64,000 nt of DNA from Ferdinandcohnia sp036965045 (GTDB lineage Bacteria; Bacillota; Bacilli; Bacillales; Bacillaceae_L): positions 1-64,000 of the forward strand of contig NZ_JBALOV010000027.1 of the NCBI RefSeq assembly GCF_036965045.1. The letters run 5' to 3'. A program made the position numbers and the translations under genes. Below are positions 43,035 to 51,423 of the stretch, in pieces; position 1 is the stretch's first letter; every line of letters starts with the position of its first letter. Below the pieces are notes generated by a model that saw nothing but the letters and a program-made list of their open reading frames with translations, had not been told where the DNA came from and made no database searches.

Positions 43035-44014
43035 GCTTGTGCCCCCTCATCTTCATATAGGAAACAGCGAACTGCTCGTTCTTTACCCATTTGTTTTAGC
43101 TGAGGTGCTTCTGCAAAACAGCGGTCTAAAGCTTTGGAACAGCGTGGGGCAAATCTGCATCCTTTCGGCATATTTTCAGGTGAAGGTACATTTCCTTCAA
43201 TTGATTGAAGACGTTCAATTTCACCTTCTATTGCAGGTATCGAATTCATGAGTCCAACCGTATATGGATGAAGCGGTTCATCAAATAAATCATCCACTGG
43301 TGATTGCTCAACTACTTGGCCACCGTACATAACAACAATTTTATCGGCAACCTCTGATACGACTCCCAAGTCATGGGTGATTAAAAGAATTGAAGTATCA
43401 AATTTGCGACTAAGATCCTTCATTAAATCAAGAATTTGCGCTTGAATTGTAACGTCAAGAGCGGTTGTAGGCTCATCCGCAATTAAAAGCTTTGGATTAC
43501 AGCTCATTGCGATAGCTATCATTACCCTTTGGCGCATACCACCTGAAAGACGGTGCGGGTAATCATTAATTAATTCAGCTGCCCTTGAGAATCCAACCAA
43601 TTCCAACATTTCAATTGCTTTTTTAGTCGCTTCTGCTTTGGACATTTTTTGGTGATACATTAGTACCTCAATGATTTGTTCTCCAACGGTTAGTACTGGG
43701 TTAAGAGATGTCATTGGTTCTTGGAAAATCATTGAAATATCATTTCCTCGAACCTTACACATTTCTGCCTCAGACAGTTCGACGAGGTTTCTACCATCAA
43801 GAACGATTTCACCTTCTACGATCTTTCCAGCCGGACTTGGTACGAGCTTCATAATTGAAAGTGAGGTAATACTTTTACCAGATCCAGACTCACCTACTAT
43901 TGCTAAAGTTTCACCTTTATTTATTTTTAAATCAACGCCATCTACGGCAGGTATTACTGTTTTCTTTTTATAAAAATATGTTTTTAGATTTTTCACTTCT
44001 AGTAATGTAGCCAT
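43031..44014 (-). CDS. appD: Oligopeptide ABC transporter ATPase AppD (327 aa)
   Basis: Walker A GESGSGKS near 39, Q-loop MIFQEPMTSLNPVLTVG, signature LSGGMRQRVMIAIAMSCNP, Walker B LLIADEPTTALDVT, Cys-containing tail KGCRFAPRCSKALDRCF. SD AAGGTGA. First gene of appDFABC; 450 bases of AT-rich upstream region. Confidence 0.95.
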   Translation of the reverse strand: MATLLEVKNLKTYFYKKKTVIPAVDGVDLKINKGETLAIVGESGSGKSITSLSIMKLVPSPAGKIVEGEIVLDGRNLVELSEAEMCKVRGNDISMIFQEPMTSLNPVLTVGEQIIEVLMYHQKMSKAEATKKAIEMLELVGFSRAAELINDYPHRLSGGMRQRVMIAIAMSCNPKLLIADEPTTALDVTIQAQILDLMKDLSRKFDTSILLITHDLGVVSEVADKIVVMYGGQVVEQSPVDDLFDEPLHPYTVGLMNSIPAIEGEIERLQSIEGNVPSPENMPKGCRFAPRCSKALDRCFAEAPQLKQMGKERAVRCFLYEDEGAQA

Positions 44015-44468
44015 AAATTAGGTTCACCTTCCTTATCGGAACTAAACAAGTTCACTCATTATTCAAAATATAATATTTTTAGAGAAATATCAACCAAAAA
44101 TTTCTAGCAATCTCTCATTTTACCAGATTAAAGCGTTAACGTAAAGAGTGCACTAAATTATCTGACAAAAGAATCACCTAAATTTTATTACAGAAAGATT
44201 ACAAATACAAGTCAATTTTTAAAAATTGATTTAATTCAGGTTAAACCGAAAAATTTACATTCTCTTAATCTATTTAAAATTCTATTAAAACTATGTCAAA
44301 ATTGCAAGATAATTTTTATTATTTTCATTACTTTTTCTTTAACCATTTGATATTAAAGGTTTTTCAAAAGAATCATACGTAATATATCTTTGTTATAAAA
44401 CGCTGTTTTTATTTTCTCAATATAATACTTTACCGCCAAAAAGCGTTGAATCAGTGAAATACCAAGAC
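44015..44468. other. AT-rich promoter region upstream of first app operon
   Basis: Very AT-rich, no gene. On the minus strand TTGGTT, 16 bases, TATTAT (about 44071-44099) is a possible SigA promoter. ATTAAAGCGTTAACG at 44127-44141 resembles a catabolite (CcpA) cre site with two outer mismatches. Neither is certain. Confidence 0.4.
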
Positions 44469-44501
44469 AAAAAAAGATCCATCACACATTGTGATAGATC
44501 T
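44469..44501 (-). terminator. Terminator of the second (upstream) DFABC operon
   Basis: Minus strand AGATCTATCACA / TGTGATGGATCT hairpin (one mismatch) followed by TTTTTTT. Confidence 0.85.
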
Positions 44502-44502
44502 G

Positions 44503-45411
44503 TTAACGGTTGGATTTAGGATTAAGCGCATCCTTTAACCCTTCACCTATGAAATTTATGGATAAAATGGTTAATGTAATAGCTGTTGCAGGAGGTACCC
44601 ACATCCAAGTTATATTTCGCAGAACATCGGCATCCCTTGCCTCCGCTAGCATATTTCCCCAGCTTGGTGTATTCGAAGGTACCCCAAAACCTAGAAAACT
44701 TAAACCAGATTCAGCAACAATCATAACCGCCAAAATTAATGTCGCTTGCACAATGATTGTGGAAGAAACATTTGGTAACAAATGTTTAATAATGATTTTT
44801 GATGGCCTTGTCCCAATCGATTTCGCAGCAAGAATATATTCATTTTCTTTTTCTGCTAAGACTTTACTGCGAACGATACGTGCAACTCCACCCCAACTTA
44901 GTAAGCTCATTACAATAATTAGAGTCCATGCTCCAGATACCTTCCCAGTAAGAATACTGTTTAAAACAATTACAAAGATCATAAAAGGGAATACTAATAC
45001 GAAATCTGTAAAACGCATTAACATCTGGTCGATTTTCCCACCATTATAAGCTGCGACAGAACCGACAATAGTTCCAATTAGAGTAATGAAAATGGTACAT
45101 GAGAATCCAATTAATAAGGATGTTCTTCCCCCATGTAGCATTCTTGCAAACATGTCACGACCGTTTGTATCTGTCCCAAGCCAGTTATCTGCGGACGGCG
45201 GTTTTCTCATGTTCGTGAAATCAACACGAACAATATCCATTTTATTAAACATTGGGCCAAAAATAGCCGTTAATATGATTAGAATCAGAAAACCCAAACT
45301 GAACATCGCTAGTTTGTTTTTCATGAATTTCCTTCTGGCTATCGCCCAAGGGGAAAGACTTTTTGCTTCTTTGTCTGGTGAACCTGCATCTGTATTTGTA
45401 ACTACTTCCAT
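44503..45411 (-). CDS. Peptide ABC transporter permease, OppC family, second app-like operon (302 aa)
   Basis: Same fold order as AppC: NWLGTDTNGRDMFARMLHGGR loop, EAA region AAKSIGTRPSKIIIKHLLPN, final IGEGLKDALNPK. Twelve bases after the permease-B gene. Sequence clearly differs from the AppC encoded downstream, so it is an old paralogue. Confidence 0.93.
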   Translation of the reverse strand: MEVVTNTDAGSPDKEAKSLSPWAIARRKFMKNKLAMFSLGFLILIILTAIFGPMFNKMDIVRVDFTNMRKPPSADNWLGTDTNGRDMFARMLHGGRTSLLIGFSCTIFITLIGTIVGSVAAYNGGKIDQMLMRFTDFVLVFPFMIFVIVLNSILTGKVSGAWTLIIVMSLLSWGGVARIVRSKVLAEKENEYILAAKSIGTRPSKIIIKHLLPNVSSTIIVQATLILAVMIVAESGLSFLGFGVPSNTPSWGNMLAEARDADVLRNITWMWVPPATAITLTILSINFIGEGLKDALNPKSNR

Positions 45412-45423
45412 TTATTCTCCTCC

Positions 45424-46389
45424 TTAATCCAATCGAATCCGCGGATCCACGATACCATAAAGTAAATCAGCGATAAGATTTCCGAAAAGTGTTAAAAATG
45501 AAAGTAACATTGTGATCGTCATCATAACAGCATAATCCCTTGTGTTAACGGATTCTAAGAAAAGTTGTCCGATTCCAGGGTATGTGAAAATAGTTTCAGT
45601 TATAACCGCTCCACCTATTAAGGTTGCAATATCGAATCCTAAAAATGTTACTAACGGAATAATAGAATTTCGTAAAATATGCTTATTATAAATCGTTGAT
45701 TCTTTCGTGCCTTTTGCTCTTGCTGTTCTTACAAAGTCTTTCCGACTATTTTCGATAATATCATTGCGTAAAAATTGAGTGTATGATGCAGTACCCATTA
45801 ATCCTAAAACGAGTGCTGGTAACAATACATGATGGAATTTACTCACATAATATTCAAAAGTTCCTTCATCAAGTCCTACTTCAACTGATCCGCTGAATGG
45901 GAACCAATTAAGCTGAAACGCAAAGAAATAAATCGCTACAATCCCCGCAACAAACGATGGAACTGCAAGTCCGATATAGTTATAACTTGCAATAAGATTA
46001 TCTCCAAGTTTATACGGCTTTCGTCCTGAATACATTCCCATTAAGAAGGAAAAAATGTACGTAAAAAATAATGAAACAAGTGCTAAAAATAATGTGTTTG
46101 GAATTTTTTGAGCAATTAGCTTTGAAACATCCATTTTATGTGTTGTAGATTTTCCAAAATCCCCCTGAACAAAGTCAGTAACCCATCTCCAATACTGTAC
46201 ATAGATTGGGTCGTTATAGCCCAATTTTTCTCGCATTTCTTCAATGTATTTTGGATCAGTATTTGACGGGTCAATTTCTCCCCCAAACGGGTCACCTGGC
46301 ATTACTTTTGACAAGGAAAATACCACTATTGAGGCAAGGAGTAATAATGGAATCATGCTTAGTATTCTTCGAATTGAGTATTGGAGCAT
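45424..46389 (-). CDS. Peptide ABC transporter permease, OppB family, second app-like operon (321 aa)
   Basis: Six-helix permease: SIRRILSMIPLLLLASIVVF, VMPGDPFGGEIDPSN near 29, EAA loop FVRTARAKGTKESTIYNKH and IFTYPGIGQLFLESVN. Preceded by a 16-bp perfect hairpin separating it from the binding-protein gene. Confidence 0.93.
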   Translation of the reverse strand: MLQYSIRRILSMIPLLLLASIVVFSLSKVMPGDPFGGEIDPSNTDPKYIEEMREKLGYNDPIYVQYWRWVTDFVQGDFGKSTTHKMDVSKLIAQKIPNTLFLALVSLFFTYIFSFLMGMYSGRKPYKLGDNLIASYNYIGLAVPSFVAGIVAIYFFAFQLNWFPFSGSVEVGLDEGTFEYYVSKFHHVLLPALVLGLMGTASYTQFLRNDIIENSRKDFVRTARAKGTKESTIYNKHILRNSIIPLVTFLGFDIATLIGGAVITETIFTYPGIGQLFLESVNTRDYAVMMTITMLLSFLTLFGNLIADLLYGIVDPRIRLD

Positions 46390-46430
46390 GTTAATTTCTC
46401 CTTATTCTAAAAAATTCTTTACTAAAATAG

Positions 46431-46467
46431 AAGTTCAAAAAGTCACAGTTCGTGACTTTTTGAACTT
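46431..46467 (-). promoter_or_regulatory. 16-bp perfect hairpin between binding-protein and permease genes
   Basis: AAGTTCAAAAAGTCAC / GTGACTTTTTGAACTT with 5-base loop; on the minus strand followed by CTATTTTAG, a weak U-run. Same position as the hairpins in opp and app. Confidence 0.75.
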
Positions 46468-46480
46468 TACTGACCTGTGA

Positions 46481-48196
46481 TCAATCAGTTACATACCATT
46501 TATGAACATCTGTTTGGAATCCAACTGCATTTACATGTACACCTTGAAGGCGTTCGTTAATTCCATATAGGTCCATGTTTTCCCATAATGGTAATGCTGG
46601 TAATTCTTCGTTGAATAGTTTTTGCCACTCAACATATACTTGTCCACGATATTCTTTATCAAATGCTTTTTCGCTTAAGCCTTCATCAAGAAGTCTTTGG
46701 CTATCTTCATTTACCCAACGTCCATAGTTCCACTCAGCATCATTAGCCCATAGACCAGATGGATCTGGGTCAGAACCAGTTCCCCAAGAACCGAAGAATG
46801 CTTCTAATTCAACATCGTCATTGTCTTTCATTTCGTTATAAAGGTTGAACTCAATTAGACTACCAGTTGCTAATTCAGTTTTTACGCCGATGTCATTCCA
46901 GCTTTGGATAATTGCTTGTGAACGACCTTCAAATGTTGCGTTACCTGCATAGTGACCAAATTTGATAGAGAATGGCTTGCCTTCTGGATCTTCTACAAAT
47001 CCGTCTCCATCTACATCTTTATAACCAGCTGAAGCTAAAAGTTCTTTTGCTTTTTCTTGGTTATATTCATATTGGTTTAGTTCTGAATCATCAGCAGCCA
47101 TCCAGAATGCAGATGGAATAACAGTGTTGAATACTTTACCTTTACCAGATAAGAAACCATCAATCATTGCTTGACGATCAATTGCAGTTAATAAAGCTTG
47201 ACGTAACTCTTTAGATTCAAACTTATCAAAATCAGCTATGTTCTTACGTGCTTCTTGATCACGATGACCAAAACGTAAACCGATATAAGAGTAAACAGTT
47301 CCAGTAGCTTCTTCTACGCGAACATGATCCATCTTTTCTAATTCTTTAACAGACGCTGGAGCAATGTTCATAATATCAATTTCGCTATTTTGGAAAGCAC
47401 CGTTTGCTAATGAAGGATCAATAACTTTGATAACTACTCCATCTAGAAGTGGTTTCCCTTCCCAATATTCATCAAAACGTTCTAATTCTACATACTCACC
47501 AGGTACAACTTTTTTCACTTTGAATGGTCCAAGACCAACAGGATTCGTACGAACTTGTTCAGATTCTCCAAGTTCAGCTACAGGTACGCCTTCATAATGT
47601 TTCTTAGGCATTGGATCTGACCATAGATTTTCTAAGTTGTTAATTTTCACTTCTTTAAAAGTAATTGCAACTGTGTATTTATCAATTACATTAACACCTT
47701 CGATATGGTCTGCTTTTCCTTCTTTTTTCTCTGTAGCACCTTTGATTCCTTCAACATAGTTGAAGCGAGAGCCATCATAATCAGGGTCTGCGATTGTTTC
47801 AAGAGCAAACGCATAGTCATCAGCTGTTAACTCTTCACCATTGTGCCATTTAACGCCTTCTTTAAATTTAAAAGTATACGTTAATTTGTCATCGCTGATT
47901 GTCCATTCAGCAAGATTTGGTACATACTCTAGGTCGTCATTTACCTTGTAAATACTACCACCAGTAAAACCAAGGATTTGCGCATCAATAACGCTTCTAT
48001 AATAAGCAGATTCAAAAACGCCTTCAGGAGCTTGGTCAACTGCTAAAGTGATTGTTCCACCTTCTTTTGGTTCAGCTGTTTCTGAACCAGTGTTTTCTTT
48101 TTCTTTTTCAGCTGTTTTTTCATTACCACCGCATGCTGCTAGAAATAAGGACATTGCTAGCATAAGTACGATTGTCCACAATGCTGACTTTTTCAT
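46481..48196 (-). CDS. Peptide-binding lipoprotein, second app-like operon (571 aa)
   Basis: Lipobox FLAAC with Cys22 and an acidic linker; SBP_bac_5 domain from about 46 with GGTITLAVDQAPEGVFESAY. The C-terminal part has GSWGTGSDPDPSGLWANDAEWNYG (shown by GTGSDPDPSGLWAND), unlike AppA; this wording recalls lactic-acid-bacterial OppA proteins (memory only). It holds a DVDGDGFVEDPEGK loop near 394-407 of calcium-binding type. Its distance from AppA suggests a different peptide range. Confidence 0.93.
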   Translation of the reverse strand: MKKSALWTIVLMLAMSLFLAACGGNEKTAEKEKENTGSETAEPKEGGTITLAVDQAPEGVFESAYYRSVIDAQILGFTGGSIYKVNDDLEYVPNLAEWTISDDKLTYTFKFKEGVKWHNGEELTADDYAFALETIADPDYDGSRFNYVEGIKGATEKKEGKADHIEGVNVIDKYTVAITFKEVKINNLENLWSDPMPKKHYEGVPVAELGESEQVRTNPVGLGPFKVKKVVPGEYVELERFDEYWEGKPLLDGVVIKVIDPSLANGAFQNSEIDIMNIAPASVKELEKMDHVRVEEATGTVYSYIGLRFGHRDQEARKNIADFDKFESKELRQALLTAIDRQAMIDGFLSGKGKVFNTVIPSAFWMAADDSELNQYEYNQEKAKELLASAGYKDVDGDGFVEDPEGKPFSIKFGHYAGNATFEGRSQAIIQSWNDIGVKTELATGSLIEFNLYNEMKDNDDVELEAFFGSWGTGSDPDPSGLWANDAEWNYGRWVNEDSQRLLDEGLSEKAFDKEYRGQVYVEWQKLFNEELPALPLWENMDLYGINERLQGVHVNAVGFQTDVHKWYVTD

Positions 48197-48249
48197 GTAG
48201 GTTTTCCCCCTTAAGTATTTGTTTATGTTTTTTAAATTTTAGCTGCCAA

Positions 48250-49242
48250 TTATTTGTGTAAATGACAAGCCACCTTATGTCCTGGCTTCACCTCCTTTAA
48301 AAGTGGTTTGCTTTTCGAACATTCCTCCATTGCCATTGGACATCTTGGATGGAACGGGCAGCCACTTGGTGGATTCGCTGGACTTGGTACATCGCCTTGA
48401 AGAACAATTCTTTCCTTTTTCTTTCTTGGATCAGGCTCGGGTATAGCAGATATCAATGCCTGTGTATAAGGATGAAGCGGTTCAGCATACAAGTCATCCT
48501 TATCTGCAATTTCTACAATACCTCCAAGATACATAACTCCAATCCTGTCACTCATGTGCTTCACAACACTCAGATCATGGGCGATGAAAAGGAACGTTAA
48601 TCCGAACTCCTCTTGTAATTCTTTTAATAAATTTAATACTTGGGATTGAACGGAAACATCGAGCGCCGAAACAGGTTCATCTGCGATAATTAGTTTTGGC
48701 TTAAGTGCTAAGGCACGTGCTATCCCAATTCTTTGGCGTTGCCCTCCAGAGAACTCATGTGCGTATTTATAGAAAGCATCCTCGGGAAGACCAACCTTTT
48801 TCAATAAATCCAATACTTCACCTTTTAGTTCTTTTAATGATTTTCCTGTGTAGTTAATGATAGGTTCTGCTACGATATCACCAACCATCTGCATTGGATT
48901 TAATGAAGCATATGGGTCCTGGAATACCATTTGGAAATCTTTTCTGATTTCTCTCAAGTGTTTTCCTTTAAGTTTTGTGATGTCTTTACCATCCAATAGA
49001 ATCTGGCCTTCTGTTGGTTCAAGCAAACGAAGAATGGTTCTTCCTGTTGTTGACTTCCCACATCCTGATTCACCTACAAGACCTAATGTTTCACCTTCTT
49101 TAATGTCAAACGAAACACCATCAACCGCTTTTACATGGCCAATCGTTTTCCTCATAAACCCACCTTTAATAGGATAGTAGGTTTTAAGATCCTTAACTTC
49201 CAAAATAAGATTATCTTTTTTCTCTAATGTTGATTGAGCCAT
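48250..49242 (-). CDS. Peptide ABC transporter ATPase, OppF family, second app-like operon (330 aa)
   Basis: Walker A GESGCGKST near 58, MVFQDPYASLNPMQMVG, FSGGQRQRIGIARALAL, LIIADEPVSALDVS, and a Cys tail SGCPFHPRCPMAMEECSK. Two bases after the partner ATPase gene. Confidence 0.94.
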   Translation of the reverse strand: MAQSTLEKKDNLILEVKDLKTYYPIKGGFMRKTIGHVKAVDGVSFDIKEGETLGLVGESGCGKSTTGRTILRLLEPTEGQILLDGKDITKLKGKHLREIRKDFQMVFQDPYASLNPMQMVGDIVAEPIINYTGKSLKELKGEVLDLLKKVGLPEDAFYKYAHEFSGGQRQRIGIARALALKPKLIIADEPVSALDVSVQSQVLNLLKELQEEFGLTFLFIAHDLSVVKHMSDRIGVMYLGGIVEIADKDDLYAEPLHPYTQALISAIPEPDPRKKKERIVLQGDVPSPANPPSGCPFHPRCPMAMEECSKSKPLLKEVKPGHKVACHLHK

Positions 49243-49244
49243 TT

Positions 49245-50258
49245 TTATTTCACCTCTTCTACAGGACGACTGCTCTTATATAAAAGACAGGAAACTTCAT
49301 GTCCATCCTCTACTGCTGCCAATTCAGGTGTTAGCGTCTTACATTCTGGCATTGCTGCCGGGCAACGGTCAGTAAATCGGCAACCCGTTTTAGGCATGTT
49401 TTTTAAGGATGGTACAATTCCTTCAATCGATCCCAATGTTTCAACTTCTTCATGAAGCTTTGGAATAGATTCCATTAAGAGTTTTGTATATGGATGCTTT
49501 GGATTGTAGAAAAGTGTATCAACATCCGTTCTTTCCACGATTTTACCTGCGTACATTACAATTACTTCGTCACACATCTCGGCTACAACACCAAGGTCAT
49601 GCGTTATTAAAATGACTGACATATCATTCTTTTCTTGAATCGTCTTAAGAAGTTCTAGTATTTGTGCTTGTACTGTCACATCAAGAGCAGTTGTAGGTTC
49701 GTCTGCAATTAATAGTTTTGGCTGACATGCAATAGCCATTGCTATCATGACACGCTGTCTCATCCCTCCAGAAAGTTGGTGAGGGTATTCATCTACAATA
49801 CTCTCAGGACGAGAAATACCTACTTGGGTTAGAAGTTCAATACTAATTTCTCTTGCTCTTTGCTTTGAAATTTTTTGGTGGTTTAATAGAACCTCGTCTA
49901 ATTGAAACCCAATGGTGAAAACTGGGTTAAGTGCAGTCATTGGCTCCTGGAATATCATTGAAATATCTTTTCCGCGTATTTTATTCATTTCAGATTCTGA
50001 TAGACTTTCAATATTATTTCCTTGGAAAATAACTTCCCCGTCTGTAATCTCTCCGATCCCTACCGGTAATAGTTTCATTACAGACATTGACATGACACTT
50101 TTTCCGCAGCCGGATTCACCAACAATTCCGACAATTTGGCGCGGATTTACTGTAAAAGAAACATCATCCACTGCATGATAGATTTCTCCATCTATGTTGA
50201 AGCCTGTTTTTAAGCCCTTTACCTCTAGTAAAGGGGCTCCATTATTTGGCTGTTGCAT
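49245..50258 (-). CDS. Peptide ABC transporter ATPase, OppD family, second app-like operon (337 aa)
   Basis: Walker A GESGCGKSVM near 44, MIFQEPMTALNPVFTIG, LSGGMRQRVMIAMAIACQP, LLIADEPTTALDVT, Cys tail TGCRFTDRCPAAMPECK. First gene of this DFABC operon. Confidence 0.94.
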   Translation of the reverse strand: MQQPNNGAPLLEVKGLKTGFNIDGEIYHAVDDVSFTVNPRQIVGIVGESGCGKSVMSMSVMKLLPVGIGEITDGEVIFQGNNIESLSESEMNKIRGKDISMIFQEPMTALNPVFTIGFQLDEVLLNHQKISKQRAREISIELLTQVGISRPESIVDEYPHQLSGGMRQRVMIAMAIACQPKLLIADEPTTALDVTVQAQILELLKTIQEKNDMSVILITHDLGVVAEMCDEVIVMYAGKIVERTDVDTLFYNPKHPYTKLLMESIPKLHEEVETLGSIEGIVPSLKNMPKTGCRFTDRCPAAMPECKTLTPELAAVEDGHEVSCLLYKSSRPVEEVK

Positions 50259-50308
50259 AATAACACCCCAAATTCTTCTAGATTATCCACAATTAATATG
50301 TAAATAAA

Positions 50309-50337
50309 ATTTTATTACTATAATGTTATAATTGCAA
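50309..50337 (-). promoter_or_regulatory. Candidate promoter of the second app-like operon
   Basis: On the minus strand TTGCAA, 17 bases, TAAAAT, about 50 bases before the first start codon. Confidence 0.45.
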
Positions 50338-50514
50338 GACAATTTTTAAATTTACATAAAAAAAGATTTAAAACTCCGTAATATATGGGTTTTTAGTTAA
50401 TTTCCATTTAATCAAATTATTTTAATATATTATAAAAATATATTATATTGGAATTTTCAAATAAGTTGTCTATACAAGGGTTCATACTATGACTTTTACC
50501 TGTTTTATCCAAAC

Positions 50515-50551
50515 AAAAAAACCACAGGATCACAACTCCCTGCGGTTTTTA
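50515..50551 (-). terminator. Terminator of yjaZ
   Basis: Minus strand AAAAACCGCAGG / CCTGTGGTTTTTT (one G-U), loop of about 10 bases. Confidence 0.8.
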
Positions 50552-50559
50552 AAAAAATC

Positions 50560-51207
50560 TTACATATACTCCTTCACAAACTCCTTCGAATCCACCCCAA
50601 GTATTGCCTTAACCTGAAGCTGGTTTGCTTCCAAATAGTTTCGCACCAAATAATAGCCTGCACAGTATCCTGTCATCTTCGGGTAAAATTTCTTTCCATA
50701 TAAAAGATCATCATGTTTTCTTTCATTTCTTTTCACATTTCGATTTGGAATGATGAGTTGTTGTACTATTTTTTTGAGTTCCTTGTCAGAGTAATATTTT
50801 GTCCAGTCCGCCAAACTCGCATTTCCACAATGTTCGCGGACTGCATTTTCTGCAAAGCCTTCTAAAATGACTACATCCAAAAGTGTAAAGTCGGCTTCAT
50901 TTTTTCTGTATTTTTTTAAACGACAAACATGATTGTATTCATGGGTTAAAACAGCTTTGATTTCAGAATCTGTATTATGTGGTGAAAAGAATAGAAATAA
51001 TTTGTTTTTAAAGGCAAGGCCTGATTTTCCATTGAACTCTCTTTTGATTTTGGTGTTTGTTTCATCTGCTGGTAAAATGAAAATTGGAATCTGTGGGCCA
51101 TTCCATTGTTTTTGCAAAACACCATATTCTTTCTCTACTTTTGCCCAAACATTTTGAGGAAGACTTTCCGCTTTGTTTTTAGAACCTGTTCTATACATTC
51201 CATGCAT
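50560..51207 (-). CDS. yjaZ: DUF2268 zinc protease-like YjaZ (215 aa from first ATG)
   Basis: Metalloprotease-like: H89-E90-Y-N-H93 in VLTHEYNHVCRL, with the third ligand likely the Glu of VILEGFAENAVREH. C-terminal MTGYCAGYYLVRNYL is typical of DUF2268. B. subtilis YjaZ is about 261 residues; this frame from its first ATG is only 215, and the ATG has no ribosome site. Homologous-looking sequence continues upstream (see next entry), so the true start is probably 39 codons earlier at a non-standard codon, or the gene has lost its start. Possibly secreted or cytoplasmic; no signal peptide seen. Confidence 0.8.
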   Translation of the reverse strand: MHGMYRTGSKNKAESLPQNVWAKVEKEYGVLQKQWNGPQIPIFILPADETNTKIKREFNGKSGLAFKNKLFLFFSPHNTDSEIKAVLTHEYNHVCRLKKYRKNEADFTLLDVVILEGFAENAVREHCGNASLADWTKYYSDKELKKIVQQLIIPNRNVKRNERKHDDLLYGKKFYPKMTGYCAGYYLVRNYLEANQLQVKAILGVDSKEFVKEYM

Positions 51208-51339
51208 TTTTAAGTACTCATAAATATCTCGTGCAGTAGCTCCTTTTGGAAAATAGCTTGTAAGTTTTTTAGAAAGTTCAATAGGGTTTGCATCTGTTTC
51301 CTTTAGCCATTCGTCGGTACGTATTACCCCACTACCTCA
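51208..51339 (-). other. N-terminal coding extension of yjaZ without a canonical start codon
   Basis: In frame with yjaZ it reads IRTDEWLKETDANPIEL then SKKLTSYFPKGATARDIYEY and LK before the first Met, close in wording to the N-terminus expected for YjaZ (VVRTDEWL...). The frame is bounded by TGA at 51337-51339 and has no ATG, GTG or TTG. An ATA at 51322-51324 lies 10 bases after GAGGT and is the best start candidate. Confidence 0.65.
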
Positions 51340-51380
51340 CTTCCTTCCTTTCGCGGACCCTATATTGTATTCAACTTCAT

Positions 51381-51412
51381 AAAAAAAGAGCCAGACCTTT
51401 AAGTCTGACTCT
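51381..51412 (-). terminator. Terminator of fabH-fabF
   Basis: Minus strand AGAGTCAGACTT / AGGTCTGGCTCT hairpin followed by TTTTTTT. Confidence 0.85.
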
Positions 51413-51423
51413 CACTCAAAATC

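Noticed and set aside
44510..45049. 179-codon plus-strand frame opposite the second OppC-type gene
   Set aside because: Antisense shadow; the real gene has full family motifs.
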